From contig CACYHN010000021.1 of assembly GCA_902774275.1 (NCBI GenBank), positions 1 through 64,000 on the forward strand: DNA of 64,000 bases. The letters are read 5' to 3'. The notes beneath the pieces were generated by a model that searched no databases, had not been told where the DNA came from, and saw only the letters and a program-made list of their open reading frames with translations. Each line of letters begins with the position of its first letter. The first letter of the stretch is position 1. Source of the DNA: an uncultured Bacteroidales bacterium (GTDB lineage Bacteria; Bacteroidota; Bacteroidia; Bacteroidales; Bacteroidaceae). A program made the translations under genes and the position numbers. Positions 43,332-53,368 of the stretch are shown here, piece after piece.

Positions 43332-45341
43332 TTACTTAGAGATGTTAATCTTGTAAACCTTAGTCTGTTTGCTGGTAGTACCAGGGAACAGATACTCAGC
43401 AGTGATAACGGCAGTGCCCTCATCACCCTTGATCTGATCTACCCAGAACTGCATTGTTGACCAGAGGCACTCTACAGATACCTTTGACTTCTGACCGGGC
43501 TCCAGCTTGTAGTCCATCTCATAATGAGTGTTGTCAGTGTAGCCGTTGTTGTCATTTGAGTGAACGGGCTCTGCAGGAAGCTCAATGTCCTTTCCGCCAA
43601 TCTTGACATTAAGAGTAGGAGGTTCAGGGCGCTTGAGAGATGTTGTCTTGGTGTTGAAACCGCATCCGTAGAACTGGCCGATAGCGCCATCAGTAGCAGC
43701 ATCGAATACCAGATAGATGGCATGCTTGCCCTCAACATCATCTACAAACTCTGATACATCAATGGTATACTTTTGTAACTTGTCAACGGGTGAGTTGGCA
43801 GGAATCTTGATCTTACCGATCTCCTTACCGTTCCAAACGTCATTCTTCCAGGGGCCGTCCATCATAACCTTGATGTTGATACCGCCCTCACCGGATGTAC
43901 GCTTGAACCATACGTTGAATGATGAATGCTGCTTTGAGGTTGTACCGTCAAAAGCCTCAACACCCTTGCTGTCTTTCTTAAGACCGCCCAGGCCAAAGTA
44001 TTTGTAACCGATAATATCACCAGCGTCAACATTGCATATCTGCTCGTTGTGCCAGATGTCCCAGGTATCCTGAAGTGAATTGCGGTTCTGGCCGCCGTCC
44101 TTGTTCATGAATACGCAAGCATAACCTGCTGAATAGTAAGCGTAGGGGGGCAGACCGTAGATATTGAATCCCTCAGATGTTACCTCAGCGCCACTGTAGC
44201 AGTCACCGTTTGAAGCCTTGGCCTCCCAGATCTCATCGGGAGCATAGGGGTCATATCCGTGAATCTTAACCTTACCGCCTTCTGATACAGGCTTCTCATC
44301 CCACTCAATCTTGATAGGAGCAACCATAGCCTGACGGGCGTTACCGTTGCCTCTTGGAGGACGATGGTAGAAAATGTACCACTGGTCATAGCAGTAACGC
44401 AGAGCTGAGTTGGTTGAGCCCAGACCGTAGTCAGGGCCTGAGTAACCTGAGAATATCATGACGTACTTGTTACCTACCTGACGGATTGATGAAGCCTCAA
44501 AGAAGTTGAACTCACCGGGATCCTGACCCTCTGCAAGAGCTGTATAGACTGTTCCCTGACGGTCACGTACGCGGCCGTAGCTTGAGCTGGCGGGGAGCAG
44601 GGGATCTACAGCCTGTGTGCCGGGACGTACAGAGTACATGGTATTCTGGTCAAGCTGGGCACCCGTTGAGTGCTGGAAGCCCCAGTAAGCGTATGCGCGG
44701 AAGCCCTTTGCATAGTCGGGGTCATTCTTGTCAGTTATCTTCTCAATGAATACAGAAGGATCAAATCCGATGCAGCTACCTGCTATTGCAGCCTCATTCT
44801 CATCAAGGTTGAGCGGAGTGAAGGGGCCATCGGGACGGTCACCCTTGCAGACCATAGCCTCACGACGGGGACCACGGCTGTGGGGATAGAGATAATATAC
44901 TTTCTTGTCCTTGCCTTTATCATCCTTCTCGATAACCTCAACCAGGTCAGGAGCGTACATTACGTCCCAACGTCCATTGGAGGCCTGATAAGTGAAAATA
45001 GGACCGTCATCACGCCACTCATTCAGGTTCTCGATAGGTGCTGACCAGATGCGGATATCGGGACCGCAGTAACGGTTGGCACTTACGTCGTGTGAACCGA
45101 TGATGTATGCACGGTAATGACCAGGACGGTCAGGATCCTCAAATACCTTGGGTTCGCCATCTGGAACATGCTCCCAAAGAGGCAGATAGGGGTTACCACG
45201 ACCACCATAGTTATGAACAAATCGCTGTGAAGCTTTTACCTGGCCTTCCTGGACCTTTTTCGCAGCGGATGCGTCCTGTGTTGACAGGACTACGGAGCAA
45301 GACAGAAGCAATGCTCCGACAAAAAGTCTATTGGCTTTCAT
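43332..45341 (-). CDS. Glycoside hydrolase family 43-like enzyme with C-terminal carbohydrate-binding domain
   Basis: The protein has 669 residues and a signal peptide ending ...STQDASA. The five-bladed propeller is recognisable from its repeated segments. These are AYIIGSHDVSANRYCG with IRIWSAPIENLNEW, WDVMYAPDLVEV, GFDPSVFIE, FFEASSIRQVGNKYVMIFSG and WYIFYHRPPRGNGNARQ. The catalytic Asp of DVMYAPD and Glu of FFEASS are where GH43 enzymes carry the pKa modulator and acid. A CBM6-like jelly roll follows (SSFNVWFKRTSGEGG; KYTIDVSEFVDDVEGKHAIY). Activity is probably arabinofuranosidase or xylosidase, not resolvable here. It is monocistronic with a strong -7 box, TATTTTTG, on the minus strand at 45424-45417. 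Confidence 0.83.
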   Translation of the reverse strand: MKANRLFVGALLLSCSVVLSTQDASAAKKVQEGQVKASQRFVHNYGGRGNPYLPLWEHVPDGEPKVFEDPDRPGHYRAYIIGSHDVSANRYCGPDIRIWSAPIENLNEWRDDGPIFTYQASNGRWDVMYAPDLVEVIEKDDKGKDKKVYYLYPHSRGPRREAMVCKGDRPDGPFTPLNLDENEAAIAGSCIGFDPSVFIEKITDKNDPDYAKGFRAYAYWGFQHSTGAQLDQNTMYSVRPGTQAVDPLLPASSSYGRVRDRQGTVYTALAEGQDPGEFNFFEASSIRQVGNKYVMIFSGYSGPDYGLGSTNSALRYCYDQWYIFYHRPPRGNGNARQAMVAPIKIEWDEKPVSEGGKVKIHGYDPYAPDEIWEAKASNGDCYSGAEVTSEGFNIYGLPPYAYYSAGYACVFMNKDGGQNRNSLQDTWDIWHNEQICNVDAGDIIGYKYFGLGGLKKDSKGVEAFDGTTSKQHSSFNVWFKRTSGEGGINIKVMMDGPWKNDVWNGKEIGKIKIPANSPVDKLQKYTIDVSEFVDDVEGKHAIYLVFDAATDGAIGQFYGCGFNTKTTSLKRPEPPTLNVKIGGKDIELPAEPVHSNDNNGYTDNTHYEMDYKLEPGQKSKVSVECLWSTMQFWVDQIKGDEGTAVITAEYLFPGTTSKQTKVYKINISK

Positions 45342-45464
45342 TTGAAGTTATTAGTTATTATTGGTTTTAGGTTATACTCAACAAGGCAGATTTATAGCCT
45401 GCCATTAATTAGATTACAAAAATAGCAAAAAGTTAAGTCTGAACGAGCCTTTTTTCTAATCTAT

Positions 45465-47597
45465 TCAAATCAGGTCAAGCAGAAGAGGAAAATCCTGTTC
45501 CGATATGCCCTTGCTTATGAGGATGGAACGGTCCTTGTCAAATTCAGATTCAAACTCATCCTTACCCATAATACTGCTGCACTGCCTGTAGAGAGAAACA
45601 GCCATCTGTATGTTATGGCTGACAAGATGTGCATGACCGGCATTGAGGCAATCATTACCTGTGGGTTTTGAGCTGAGAAGCTTGCTGTAGTACTCTATGG
45701 CGCGGTCATATCGGCCTGCCAGGAAGGCGCACCAGCCGATGGCACGCCAAGCCTTGGGATAATCTGGCTTGAGATAATCCACCTTGAAGAAGCGTGTAAG
45801 TGCCTCCTCGTAGCGTTTAAGGTCAACCAGACAATCGCCTATCTGAATCTGCAGCGAGAGGTTGTCAGCGCTGTTCCTTTCAGCCTCCAGGAGAAGTTTC
45901 AGGGCTTCCTCCGGCTCTCCGAGAATCCTCAAGCACTGTGCCGAATGGCGCATGGTCCAGTTGTTGTTTGACTGGAGTATATCCGATCGGCGATAGGCCT
46001 CAAGAGCATCCTTATAGGATTGTGTACGTTGCAGGGCATAACCATACTGCTGATAGAACCTGTAGTCAGTTGAATAGGAGTTGGCATGTTCCTCCATAAG
46101 CCTGAATACGTTTACGGCCTCCTCAAAATAGTTCTTCTGCAAAAGCCAAGCCGCTATCTTCTGTTCTGATTCATCAGTTTGGAGAAGTATGGATAATGGT
46201 GTATCTATGAGCAGGTTAAAGTCTGTAGCAAAGGGATCCCTAAACTCGTGACGGCGTGAGAATAGATTGAAGAAACGGTACAGGTCCTGAGTATATTGCC
46301 GGGCGGAGAATGTCTCGGTAACCTCTACGGGCGACGGACTGGAACCATGTTCATTCATGGATTCAATAGCCTCGTCATTCAGCTGGCCTGTTATCATTTC
46401 ACGCTGTTCACGCGGTATCTGTGAGAATGTAAGGGCAAATGAATACTTGTCTGAATTACAGAATATATGGCTTGAGAGCATTGATTTGCCGATGGTTGAA
46501 GAAACTCCGTCAGTTCCGAATGCACTCTTTACATCCGGCTGGTCCATGCTGAAAACGCGGAACCAGTTGGATATGGAACGGAAAAACGGATAGTTCTTGA
46601 GGTTTGAGAATGTGCTCATATAGACATCGGCACCCTCCATCTGGAGTTCCGACATCTGCATAAGCTTGTCCTTGATTTCAGGTTTCTCAATCCATTCCAT
46701 CCAGTCCGGGCTGACATCATCACGCTCCAGTTCCTCACGCATCAGGTCACCGAGCTTGGGGTTACGCAGCATGGTGGGAATGAACTCCTCACGCATACGG
46801 CGGTCTATTTCCTTGGTCTCACGGCACAGGAGCAGCGCCATCTGCACCTTAAGCATACGTTCCCGTATGCCCGGTACATCCGATAACAGCGTTATGCGGT
46901 CTTTTATTTCAGGAAAATAGGGCAGAACATCCTTGTAGCCCAACAAAGAGACGGCCAGACCTGTCAAGGCGCGGATTGACACCGCAAGGCTTAGGTTCTC
47001 TGCCGCCTGACACAGAAACATGCATTTGAGCGGATCAAAACGCTCCATGAGTGACAGGGTGACTGCGCTTACAACGAGTGCAGAGTCATCATCCATAACC
47101 AACGGAGAATCAATGAGTTCCAATAACAAGGTTGAATCTTGTGAACTCCATTGGCCGTTAGTCCATATCAGGTCAAACAGCAGAGTGAGGGTGTGTTCAT
47201 GCAGGCTGGTGTCATGTGTATCTACGAATGATTCAAGCTCAGCCCTGAGGCTCTCAATAGTCTCGCTGCTTGAAAGGCGTGAACGAAGATGCTGATAGTA
47301 AAGAAGCATGGACTCAGGTTGCAGACGAGCCTGGAGCACATCATCGTTAAGGATGAGTGAGCGGCGTACAAGCTGGTGATATACGCTGTCACGATGGTCA
47401 TCAGGTGAACCCTGGCTGAAATACTGCAGCATATACTTGTATGACCGGTCTATATCCTCAAAACGGGACAGGATAGACCAATCCGTGACACCGGCCATCT
47501 GTGCCTGGATCTGCTCAAGAGCCTCCTTAAGGGATGAACTGAGCAATAGTTCCTTTATGCGTTCTGCACGCTTCTTCAAATCCGTTTCAACAACCAT
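45465..47597 (-). CDS. Large TPR protein of unknown function
   Basis: The protein has 710 residues from the ATG at 47597. A longer start would run through the terminator hairpin of pgk. The N-terminal two thirds are helical and not similar to a domain I know (KRAERIKELLLSSSLKEAL; RFEDIDRSYKYMLQYFSQGS). The C-terminal third holds clear tetratricopeptide units: YQQYGYALQRTQSYKDALEA, NLSLQIQIGDCLVDLKRYEE and AWRAIGWCAFLAGRYDRAIE. There is no signal peptide, so it is cytoplasmic, likely a scaffold for protein contacts. It is 86 bp downstream of pgk but separated by a terminator. Confidence 0.7.
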   Translation of the reverse strand: MVVETDLKKRAERIKELLLSSSLKEALEQIQAQMAGVTDWSILSRFEDIDRSYKYMLQYFSQGSPDDHRDSVYHQLVRRSLILNDDVLQARLQPESMLLYYQHLRSRLSSSETIESLRAELESFVDTHDTSLHEHTLTLLFDLIWTNGQWSSQDSTLLLELIDSPLVMDDDSALVVSAVTLSLMERFDPLKCMFLCQAAENLSLAVSIRALTGLAVSLLGYKDVLPYFPEIKDRITLLSDVPGIRERMLKVQMALLLCRETKEIDRRMREEFIPTMLRNPKLGDLMREELERDDVSPDWMEWIEKPEIKDKLMQMSELQMEGADVYMSTFSNLKNYPFFRSISNWFRVFSMDQPDVKSAFGTDGVSSTIGKSMLSSHIFCNSDKYSFALTFSQIPREQREMITGQLNDEAIESMNEHGSSPSPVEVTETFSARQYTQDLYRFFNLFSRRHEFRDPFATDFNLLIDTPLSILLQTDESEQKIAAWLLQKNYFEEAVNVFRLMEEHANSYSTDYRFYQQYGYALQRTQSYKDALEAYRRSDILQSNNNWTMRHSAQCLRILGEPEEALKLLLEAERNSADNLSLQIQIGDCLVDLKRYEEALTRFFKVDYLKPDYPKAWRAIGWCAFLAGRYDRAIEYYSKLLSSKPTGNDCLNAGHAHLVSHNIQMAVSLYRQCSSIMGKDEFESEFDKDRSILISKGISEQDFPLLLDLI

Positions 47598-47611
47598 CTT
47601 GGTAAAATAAG

Positions 47612-47639
47612 AAACCGCAGGAAAAAACTCCTGCGGTTC
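47612..47639 (-). terminator. Terminator of pgk
   Basis: AACCGCAGGA and TCCTGCGGTT pair around six bases, followed on the minus strand by TTCTTATTTT. It shows that the TPR gene starts at 47597 and not further upstream. Confidence 0.8.
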
Positions 47640-47683
47640 CAAATTTACAAATATTTCGCGGATATAACCTGCTAAGTTGCAGA

Positions 47684-48934
47684 TTATCCCTTGATAGCTG
47701 CGATACCCGGCAGAATCTTGCCCTCAATAGCCTCGAGCAGGGCACCGCCACCGGTTGATACGTATGATACCTTATCGGCAAAACCAAACTGCTTTACAGC
47801 GCTTACAGAGTCACCGCCACCAACGAGTGAGAATGCACCGTTCTTAGAGGTTGCATTGGCAACAGCAGTAGCGATAGCCTTTGTACCGGCCTGGAAGTTG
47901 CTGAACTCGAATACACCGGCAGGACCGTTCCAAAGGATGGTCTTGGATGACTCGATAACGCTTGCCATAGCCTTGGCTGAAGCAGGACCTATATCCATAC
48001 CTTCCCAACCATCGGGTACGTTGTTGTTGTCAACAACCTGAGTATTGGCGTTGTTGTCAAACTTATCGGCTGCAAGGCAGTCAACGGGCAGAACGATCTT
48101 TACGCCCAGCTCCTCAGCCTTCTTGAGAACTGCCAGAGCTACGTCAACCTGATCAGGCTCGCAAAGTGAGTTACCAACCTTACCGCCCTTGGCCAGAACG
48201 AATGTGTAAGCCATACCGCCGATGATAACCAGGTTATCAACCTTCTGCAGCAGGTTCTCAATGATGGTGATCTTTGAAGATACCTTTGAACCACCGATGA
48301 TAGCGGTTACGGGCTTAACTGAGTTGTTCAGAACCTTCTCAACAGCTACAACCTCCTTCTCCATGAGGTAGCCGAACATCTTGTGGTCAGCGTCAAAGAA
48401 GTCAGCCATAACAGCTGTGGTAGCGTGCTTGCGGTGAGCGGTACCGAATGCATCGTTTACATAAACGTCAGCGTATGAAGCCAGAGTCTTGGCAAATTCC
48501 TTCTGGGCAGCCTTGAGTTCCTTCTTGGCAGCATCGTATGCGGGATCCTCCTTCTCAATGCCACGGGGCTTGCCTTCCTCCTCAGCGTAGAAACGTACGT
48601 TCTCAAGCAGCAGAGCCTCACCGTCCTTAAGAGCGGCAACCTGCTCCTGAGCCTTTGCGCAATCCTCAGCGAACTTTACATCAACACCAAGGCACTCTGA
48701 AACGTGCTTCAGGATGTACTTGAGTGAGTACTTGGGATCCGGGTTCTTCTTGGGACGACCCATGTGTGAAGCGATGATCAGACGACCGCCATCGGCGATG
48801 ATCTTCTTGAGGGTAGGCATAGCAGCGACGATACGGGTATCATCGGTGATGTTGAAGTTCTCATCAACAGGAACGTTGAAGTCAACGCGCACGAAAGTCT
48901 TCTTTCCAGCGAAGTTGAATTTGTCAATTGTCAT
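47684..48934 (-). CDS. pgk: Phosphoglycerate kinase
   Basis: This glycolytic enzyme transfers phosphate between 1,3-bisphosphoglycerate and ADP. The protein has 416 residues, the normal length. Landmarks: substrate-binding [58 protein letters not shown], and the nucleotide-binding [13 protein letters not shown] and [15 protein letters not shown]. It is 27 bp downstream of cysE and may share its transcript. Confidence 0.97.
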   Translation of the reverse strand: MTIDKFNFAGKKTFVRVDFNVPVDENFNITDDTRIVAAMPTLKKIIADGGRLIIASHMGRPKKNPDPKYSLKYILKHVSECLGVDVKFAEDCAKAQEQVAALKDGEALLLENVRFYAEEEGKPRGIEKEDPAYDAAKKELKAAQKEFAKTLASYADVYVNDAFGTAHRKHATTAVMADFFDADHKMFGYLMEKEVVAVEKVLNNSVKPVTAIIGGSKVSSKITIIENLLQKVDNLVIIGGMAYTFVLAKGGKVGNSLCEPDQVDVALAVLKKAEELGVKIVLPVDCLAADKFDNNANTQVVDNNNVPDGWEGMDIGPASAKAMASVIESSKTILWNGPAGVFEFSNFQAGTKAIATAVANATSKNGAFSLVGGGDSVSAVKQFGFADKVSYVSTGGGALLEAIEGKILPGIAAIKG

Positions 48935-48961
48935 AGTAATTCTGTTATTTAATGGTTAATG

Positions 48962-49798
48962 TTATTTCTCTCTGTTCTGAAAAAACTTGGAGTGGGGCGG
49001 CAGGTCAAGCGTAAGCCATACGTTACCGCCTATTATGGAATCATGTCCGATGGTCACGCGGCCAAGGACTGAAGTATTTGAGTAGATTACCACATTATCC
49101 TCAATGATGGGATGACGCGGTATGTTGATGGGATTGCCATTCTCATCAAACTTGAAGCTCTTGGCGCCAAGCGTAACTCCCTGATAGAGTTGAACATGAT
49201 TACCTATGATTGCAGTCTCTCCGATAACCACGCCGGTACCATGATCTATGCTGAAATACTCACCGATCTGGGCTCCGGGATGGATGTCTATACCTGTGAG
49301 AGAGTGTGCCAGCTCCGTAATGACGCGGGGCAGGATAGGTACACCAATCTCAAGCAGGCGATGTGCCATGCGGTAATGTACCATGGCTACCAGTGAAGGA
49401 TAGCACAGGATTACCTCCTCATGACTTACGGCTGCGGGATCACCGTCAAAGATAGCCTTGACATCAGTACCGAGCAGACGGCGCAGTTCAGGAATGCTCT
49501 CAATGAACTGCTGGGCCATATCCTCAGCACAGCAAGGCAGGGGCTCATGGAATATGCGGCCTATATAACCTATCTGGTGTGACAGGATTGAATAGAGGCG
49601 GCTCAGTGAGGTGGAGAGATCAAGCGCACCGAAAAAGTTACCAAACACCACATGACGGAATAGTTTGACAGCTTCCTTTATCTCAGCACGGTCAATTGAA
49701 CGCTCCTCAACTTTGGGAATGTATTTATCAGCTTTCTGCAGAGCTTTTTTGACGTCTCTGATGCTTTCAAATATATCTTTCTGTTCCATTGCCTTCAT
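48962..49798 (-). CDS. cysE: Serine O-acetyltransferase
   Basis: This enzyme makes O-acetylserine, the carbon acceptor for cysteine synthesis. The protein has 278 residues from the ATG at 49798 (49789 is an alternative). The left-handed beta-helix is seen as hexapeptide repeats (IHPGAQIGEYFSIDHGTGVV, IGETAIIGNHVQLYQGVTLG), with the catalytic His in SIDHGTGVVIGE. The helical N-terminal half matches the larger Bacteroidetes form. A TAATTTTG -7 box lies on the minus strand at 49815-49808. It sits between nth and pgk, and it links to metA/metY through sulfur metabolism. Confidence 0.92.
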   Translation of the reverse strand: MKAMEQKDIFESIRDVKKALQKADKYIPKVEERSIDRAEIKEAVKLFRHVVFGNFFGALDLSTSLSRLYSILSHQIGYIGRIFHEPLPCCAEDMAQQFIESIPELRRLLGTDVKAIFDGDPAAVSHEEVILCYPSLVAMVHYRMAHRLLEIGVPILPRVITELAHSLTGIDIHPGAQIGEYFSIDHGTGVVIGETAIIGNHVQLYQGVTLGAKSFKFDENGNPINIPRHPIIEDNVVIYSNTSVLGRVTIGHDSIIGGNVWLTLDLPPHSKFFQNREK

Positions 49799-49859
49799 AA
49801 TTGGCTGCAAAATTACATAAATCCGCTCAAAATAAGCCTATTTGGAGCGTCAATTATTT

Positions 49860-50495
49860 CTAATAATTGCTACTGCGGCAGATATCGTTCAGACAGCATG
49901 CGGCGCATTTGGGGGCGCGGGCAGTACAGACATAGCGGCCGTGGAGTATGAGCCAGTGATGTGCATCAGAGAGTCTGTCATGCTGAAAGTATTTTACAAG
50001 TTCCTTTTCAACGCTAAGCGGAGTGGTGCAGCTTTCGGGCACAAGACCTATACGATGGCTTACGCGGAATACATGGGTGTCAACAGGCATTGCCTGACCT
50101 CCGAATGCCACTGCAAGCATCACATTGGCTGTTTTGCGGCCTACACCAGGCAATGAAACCATTTCATCCATGGTCTGCGGGATCTCACCGTTAAACCGCT
50201 CGCATACCATACGCGCCATCTCGGCCAGATGCTCAGATTTGGCGTTGGGATATGAAACACTTCTTACAAACGGGAATATCTGCCCCGGCGTGGCGGCGGC
50301 CATATCCTGAACTGTGGGGAATGCCTTGAAAAGGGCTGGAGTTACCATGTTGACACGCTTGTCGGTGCATTGCGCTGAGAGCATCACTGCCACAAGCAGC
50401 TCATATGGAGATGAAAAATGCAGCTCGGTGGCGGCTGCGGGATATTCCTTGGCCAGCCTCTGGCTGCATAAATCATATAGTTCCCTTTTTTTCAT
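49860..50495 (-). CDS. nth: Endonuclease III
   Basis: The 211-residue DNA glycosylase/AP lyase removes oxidised pyrimidines. The helix-hairpin-helix LPGVGRKTANVML carries the catalytic Lys, and the catalytic Asp is in MPVDTHVFRV. The 4Fe-4S loop has the Cys spacing C-x6-C-x2-C-x5-C in CTARAPKCAACCLNDIC. It follows pheS with a 14-bp gap, so they are probably co-transcribed. Confidence 0.95.
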   Translation of the reverse strand: MKKRELYDLCSQRLAKEYPAAATELHFSSPYELLVAVMLSAQCTDKRVNMVTPALFKAFPTVQDMAAATPGQIFPFVRSVSYPNAKSEHLAEMARMVCERFNGEIPQTMDEMVSLPGVGRKTANVMLAVAFGGQAMPVDTHVFRVSHRIGLVPESCTTPLSVEKELVKYFQHDRLSDAHHWLILHGRYVCTARAPKCAACCLNDICRSSNY

Positions 50496-50509
50496 AAGGG
50501 ATGTCGTTA

Positions 50510-51529
50510 TCAGTTTGCTGCCTCAAACTCCTTGAGGAAGCGTACGTCGTTCTCAGAGAACATGCGCAGGTCCTTGACCTGGTATTTAAGGTTGGTTATG
50601 CGCTCTATACCCATACCAAGAGCGAAACCGGTATATTCCTTGCTGTTTATGCCGTTGAGTTCCAGCACATTGGGATGTACCATACCGCAACCCAGAATCT
50701 CAACCCAACCGGTACCCTTGCAGAAGGGACAACCCTTACCGCCGCAGATGTTGCAGCTTATATCCATCTCAGCTGATGGCTCCGTGAACGGGAAGTAGCT
50801 GGGACGCAGACGTATCTTGGTGTCGGGACCGAACATCTGCTGTGCAAAGTAGAGCAGCACCTGCTTGAGGTCCGTAAAGCTTACGTTCTTGTCAACGTAG
50901 AGAGCCTCAACCTGATGGAAGAAACAGTGTGCACGATAACTGATAGCCTCGTTACGGTATACACGGCCCGGGCAGATGATGCGGATAGGAGGCTGTGTAA
51001 CCTCCATTACGCGACTCTGTACGGATGATGTATGTGTGCGCAGGATGATATCGGGATGTGCCTCAACAAAGAAGGTGTCCTGCATATCACGTGCGGGGTG
51101 ATCCTCTGCAAAGTTCATGGCTGAGAATACATGCCAGTCATCTTCAACCTCAGGACCATCGGCAAGGACAAAGCCCAGACGTGAGAAAATCTCAATTATC
51201 TCATTCTTGACAATATTGAGCGGATGACGGGTACCAAGCTCTATAGGATAGGCGGTACGGGTAAGGTCCGGCTTCTCATCGACTGCCTTCTTGGCCTCAA
51301 AAGCTTCCTTAAGGCTGTTGATCTTCTCCTGAGCCAGGTTCTTGAGCTCGTTGAGTTTCTGGCCAACCTCACGCTTGCTCTCGGCAGGCACGTTACGGAA
51401 ATCGGCCATAAGATCATTGATGGCGCCCTTCTTGCTCAAATATTTAAGTCTAAGTGATTCAAGCTCTTCGGCTGACTGTGCCTTAAGATTGTTTATCTCA
51501 CTGATTAACTGTTCAATTTTCTCAATCAT
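50510..51529 (-). CDS. pheS: Phenylalanyl-tRNA synthetase alpha subunit
   Basis: The protein has 339 residues from the ATG at 51529, which matches the family start (IEKIEQLISEINNL, coiled-coil arm). Class II motifs: GRVYRNEAISYRAHCFFHQ (motif 2) and GFALGMGIERITNL (motif 3). A Cys-rich insertion, CNICGGKGCPFCKGTG, is usual in this subgroup. It charges tRNA-Phe with PheT, which is not in the window. A -7 box, TATTTTTG, lies on the minus strand at 51560-51553. It is divergent from murB. Confidence 0.96.
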   Translation of the reverse strand: MIEKIEQLISEINNLKAQSAEELESLRLKYLSKKGAINDLMADFRNVPAESKREVGQKLNELKNLAQEKINSLKEAFEAKKAVDEKPDLTRTAYPIELGTRHPLNIVKNEIIEIFSRLGFVLADGPEVEDDWHVFSAMNFAEDHPARDMQDTFFVEAHPDIILRTHTSSVQSRVMEVTQPPIRIICPGRVYRNEAISYRAHCFFHQVEALYVDKNVSFTDLKQVLLYFAQQMFGPDTKIRLRPSYFPFTEPSAEMDISCNICGGKGCPFCKGTGWVEILGCGMVHPNVLELNGINSKEYTGFALGMGIERITNLKYQVKDLRMFSENDVRFLKEFEAAN

Positions 51530-51552
51530 CTCTGATGCTTTTTTTCGAGGTG

Positions 51553-51560
51553 CAAAAATA
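51553..51560 (-). promoter_or_regulatory. -7 box of pheS
   Basis: TATTTTTG on the minus strand, 23 nt before the pheS ATG. ATTG lies 20 nt further out as a near-match -33 box. Confidence 0.55.
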
Positions 51561-51593
51561 GCAAAAAAGACGCGTAACACCAATTTGTTTGAG

Positions 51594-51601
51594 TAATTTT
51601 G
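51594..51601 (+). promoter_or_regulatory. -7 box abutting the murB start codon
   Basis: TAATTTTG ends only 4 nt before the murB ATG, so transcription would begin at or next to the A of the start codon. Confidence 0.5.
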
Positions 51602-51605
51602 CAGC

Positions 51606-52607
51606 ATGACAATAAGAGACAATTGTTCACTTGCTGACAGGAATACTTTCGGTATGGATGTCAGGGCTGACAGCCTGATTGACTGGGCCTCAACAGATGA
51701 GCTGAAAAACGTTCTGCATGATATTGAACAGCCCATTCTCATGATAGGAGGCGGCAGCAATCTGCTGTTTATGGGTGATTTCAGAGGTACTGTGCTTCAC
51801 TCAACCATATCATCGATAGAGGTAATAGGTGGCGATTCAGACCACGTCCATGTCAGGGTCGGAGCCGGTGTAGTATGGGATGATTTTGTTGCATGGTGTT
51901 CCATAAACGGATACTGGGGCGTGGAGAATCTCTCTGCCATTCCCGGTGAGGTGGGAGCCAGCGCAGTCCAGAATATCGGGGCTTACGGTGTGGAAGCAAA
52001 GGATGTTATAGATACTGTCCAAACCATTTGTCTGGCCGATGGCAGTGAGCGTGACTTCACCAATGCGGAGTGCAGGTATGCTTACCGTCAGAGCATATTC
52101 AAGAATGAGCTAAAGGGACAATATGCCGTTACATATGTTATCTTCACTCTCTCCAAGGCTGCGCAGCCCAAACTTGGCTACGGTGCCATTGCACAGGAGG
52201 TGGAGCGTCTGGGTGGCCCCACGCTTGAGAACATCCGCAAGGCTGTCATTGCAATACGTGAAAGCAAACTGCCTGATCCCAAGGTGCTTGGCAATGCCGG
52301 CAGTTTCTTTATGAATCCGGTAATAACAGAGCAGGAGTTCAATATAATAAGGAGTAACTATCCCGATGTTCCCTCATATCCTGCACCGGACGGAATGGTC
52401 AAGGTGCCAGCAGGCTGGCTAATTGAGAAAACAGGCTGGAAAGGCCGCTCGCTTGGTCCTGCGGCCGTATATGAGAAACAGGCTCTGGTGCTTGTAAACA
52501 AGGGTGGTGCCACCGGTGCAGACATCAAACGCCTGGCTGACACCATTATCAGAGACGTAAAACAGAAATTCGGAATAACCCTCTCCACAGAGGTTAATTA
52601 CATATGA
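51606..52607 (+). CDS. murB: UDP-N-acetylmuramate dehydrogenase
   Basis: This FAD enzyme reduces enolpyruvyl-UDP-GlcNAc to UDP-MurNAc in peptidoglycan synthesis. The protein has 333 residues. FAD-binding segments: NTFGMDVRADSLIDW, ILMIGGGSNLLFMGDF and NLSAIPGEVGASAVQNIGAY. Catalytic residues are the Ser of GNAGSFFMNP and the Glu of STEVNYI, with Arg in YAYRQSIFK. The start at 51606 is needed to keep NTFG. A -7 box only 4 nt upstream suggests a leaderless transcript. The stop overlaps the next start (ATGA). Confidence 0.95.
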   Translation: MTIRDNCSLADRNTFGMDVRADSLIDWASTDELKNVLHDIEQPILMIGGGSNLLFMGDFRGTVLHSTISSIEVIGGDSDHVHVRVGAGVVWDDFVAWCSINGYWGVENLSAIPGEVGASAVQNIGAYGVEAKDVIDTVQTICLADGSERDFTNAECRYAYRQSIFKNELKGQYAVTYVIFTLSKAAQPKLGYGAIAQEVERLGGPTLENIRKAVIAIRESKLPDPKVLGNAGSFFMNPVITEQEFNIIRSNYPDVPSYPAPDGMVKVPAGWLIEKTGWKGRSLGPAAVYEKQALVLVNKGGATGADIKRLADTIIRDVKQKFGITLSTEVNYI

Positions 52608-53368
52608 AACTTACTTTTCTTGGAACCGGCACATCAATAGGCATACCTGAAATGCGTTGCCACTGCCAGACCTGCCTCTCAACAGATCAGCATGACAAGC
52701 GCCTCCGCACATCGGCCCTCATAGAGACTGATACTACTACCGTCATTATTGACTGTGGTCCCGATTTCCGCCAGCAAGCTTTAAGAGTAGGCTTAGAAAA
52801 CCTTGATGCTGTGATTGTTACACATGAGCACTATGACCACATAGGAGGCCTTGATGACCTGCGTCCTTACTGCACCACGACTACCATTCCGATATATGCT
52901 GAGAGGAACGTAATGGACCATATCGTGCAGAGCATGCCTTATTGTTTCTGTAAAGACCGCAGCCCCCGCGTGCCTGCCATGGAACTGCGTGAGATACATC
53001 CTGCAGAGAGATTCCGGATAGGTGATCTGGATATTCTGCCTATACGCGTCATGCACGGAAATCTGCCGATACTGGGATTCAGGATAGGCAGTCTTACATA
53101 TATCACCGATATGAAAAGTATTGATGATGAGAGCTTCAAGCTCATTGAAGGCACAGAGACGCTCATTGTAAACGCGCTTCATACCAAGGAGCATCCCACA
53201 CACCAGAATGTGCGCCAGGCGGTACTGTTTGCTGAGAGAGTCGGTGCCAAGGAGACCTATTTCGTGCACATGAGCCATCGTGCCGGCATGCACGCTATCA
53301 TGAATGCAAAATTCCCACCCCACGTTCAGTTTGCCTATGATGGACAGGAGATATTAATTGAGAATTGA
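52604..53368 (+). CDS. MBL-fold metallohydrolase (PhnP-like)
   Basis: The protein has 254 residues. It shows the family start LTFLGTGTSIGIPEMRC, a Cys cluster (CHCQTC) and the metal site HEHYDHIGG. Later ligands are His in VMHGNLPILG, Asp in YITDMKSIDD and His in FVHMSHRAGMH. This matches the phosphoribosyl cyclic phosphodiesterase / tRNase Z-like group widespread in Bacteroidetes; the true substrate is unknown. It is translationally coupled to murB. The last residues (ILIEN) and the stop are encoded by a heptad repeat. Confidence 0.87.
   Translation: MKLTFLGTGTSIGIPEMRCHCQTCLSTDQHDKRLRTSALIETDTTTVIIDCGPDFRQQALRVGLENLDAVIVTHEHYDHIGGLDDLRPYCTTTTIPIYAERNVMDHIVQSMPYCFCKDRSPRVPAMELREIHPAERFRIGDLDILPIRVMHGNLPILGFRIGSLTYITDMKSIDDESFKLIEGTETLIVNALHTKEHPTHQNVRQAVLFAERVGAKETYFVHMSHRAGMHAIMNAKFPPHVQFAYDGQEILIEN

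Noticed and set aside
51530..51760. 77-residue N-terminal extension of PheS
   Set aside because: It would run through the divergent murB promoter and coding start; the family start fits the ATG at 51529 and a -7 box lies at 51560.
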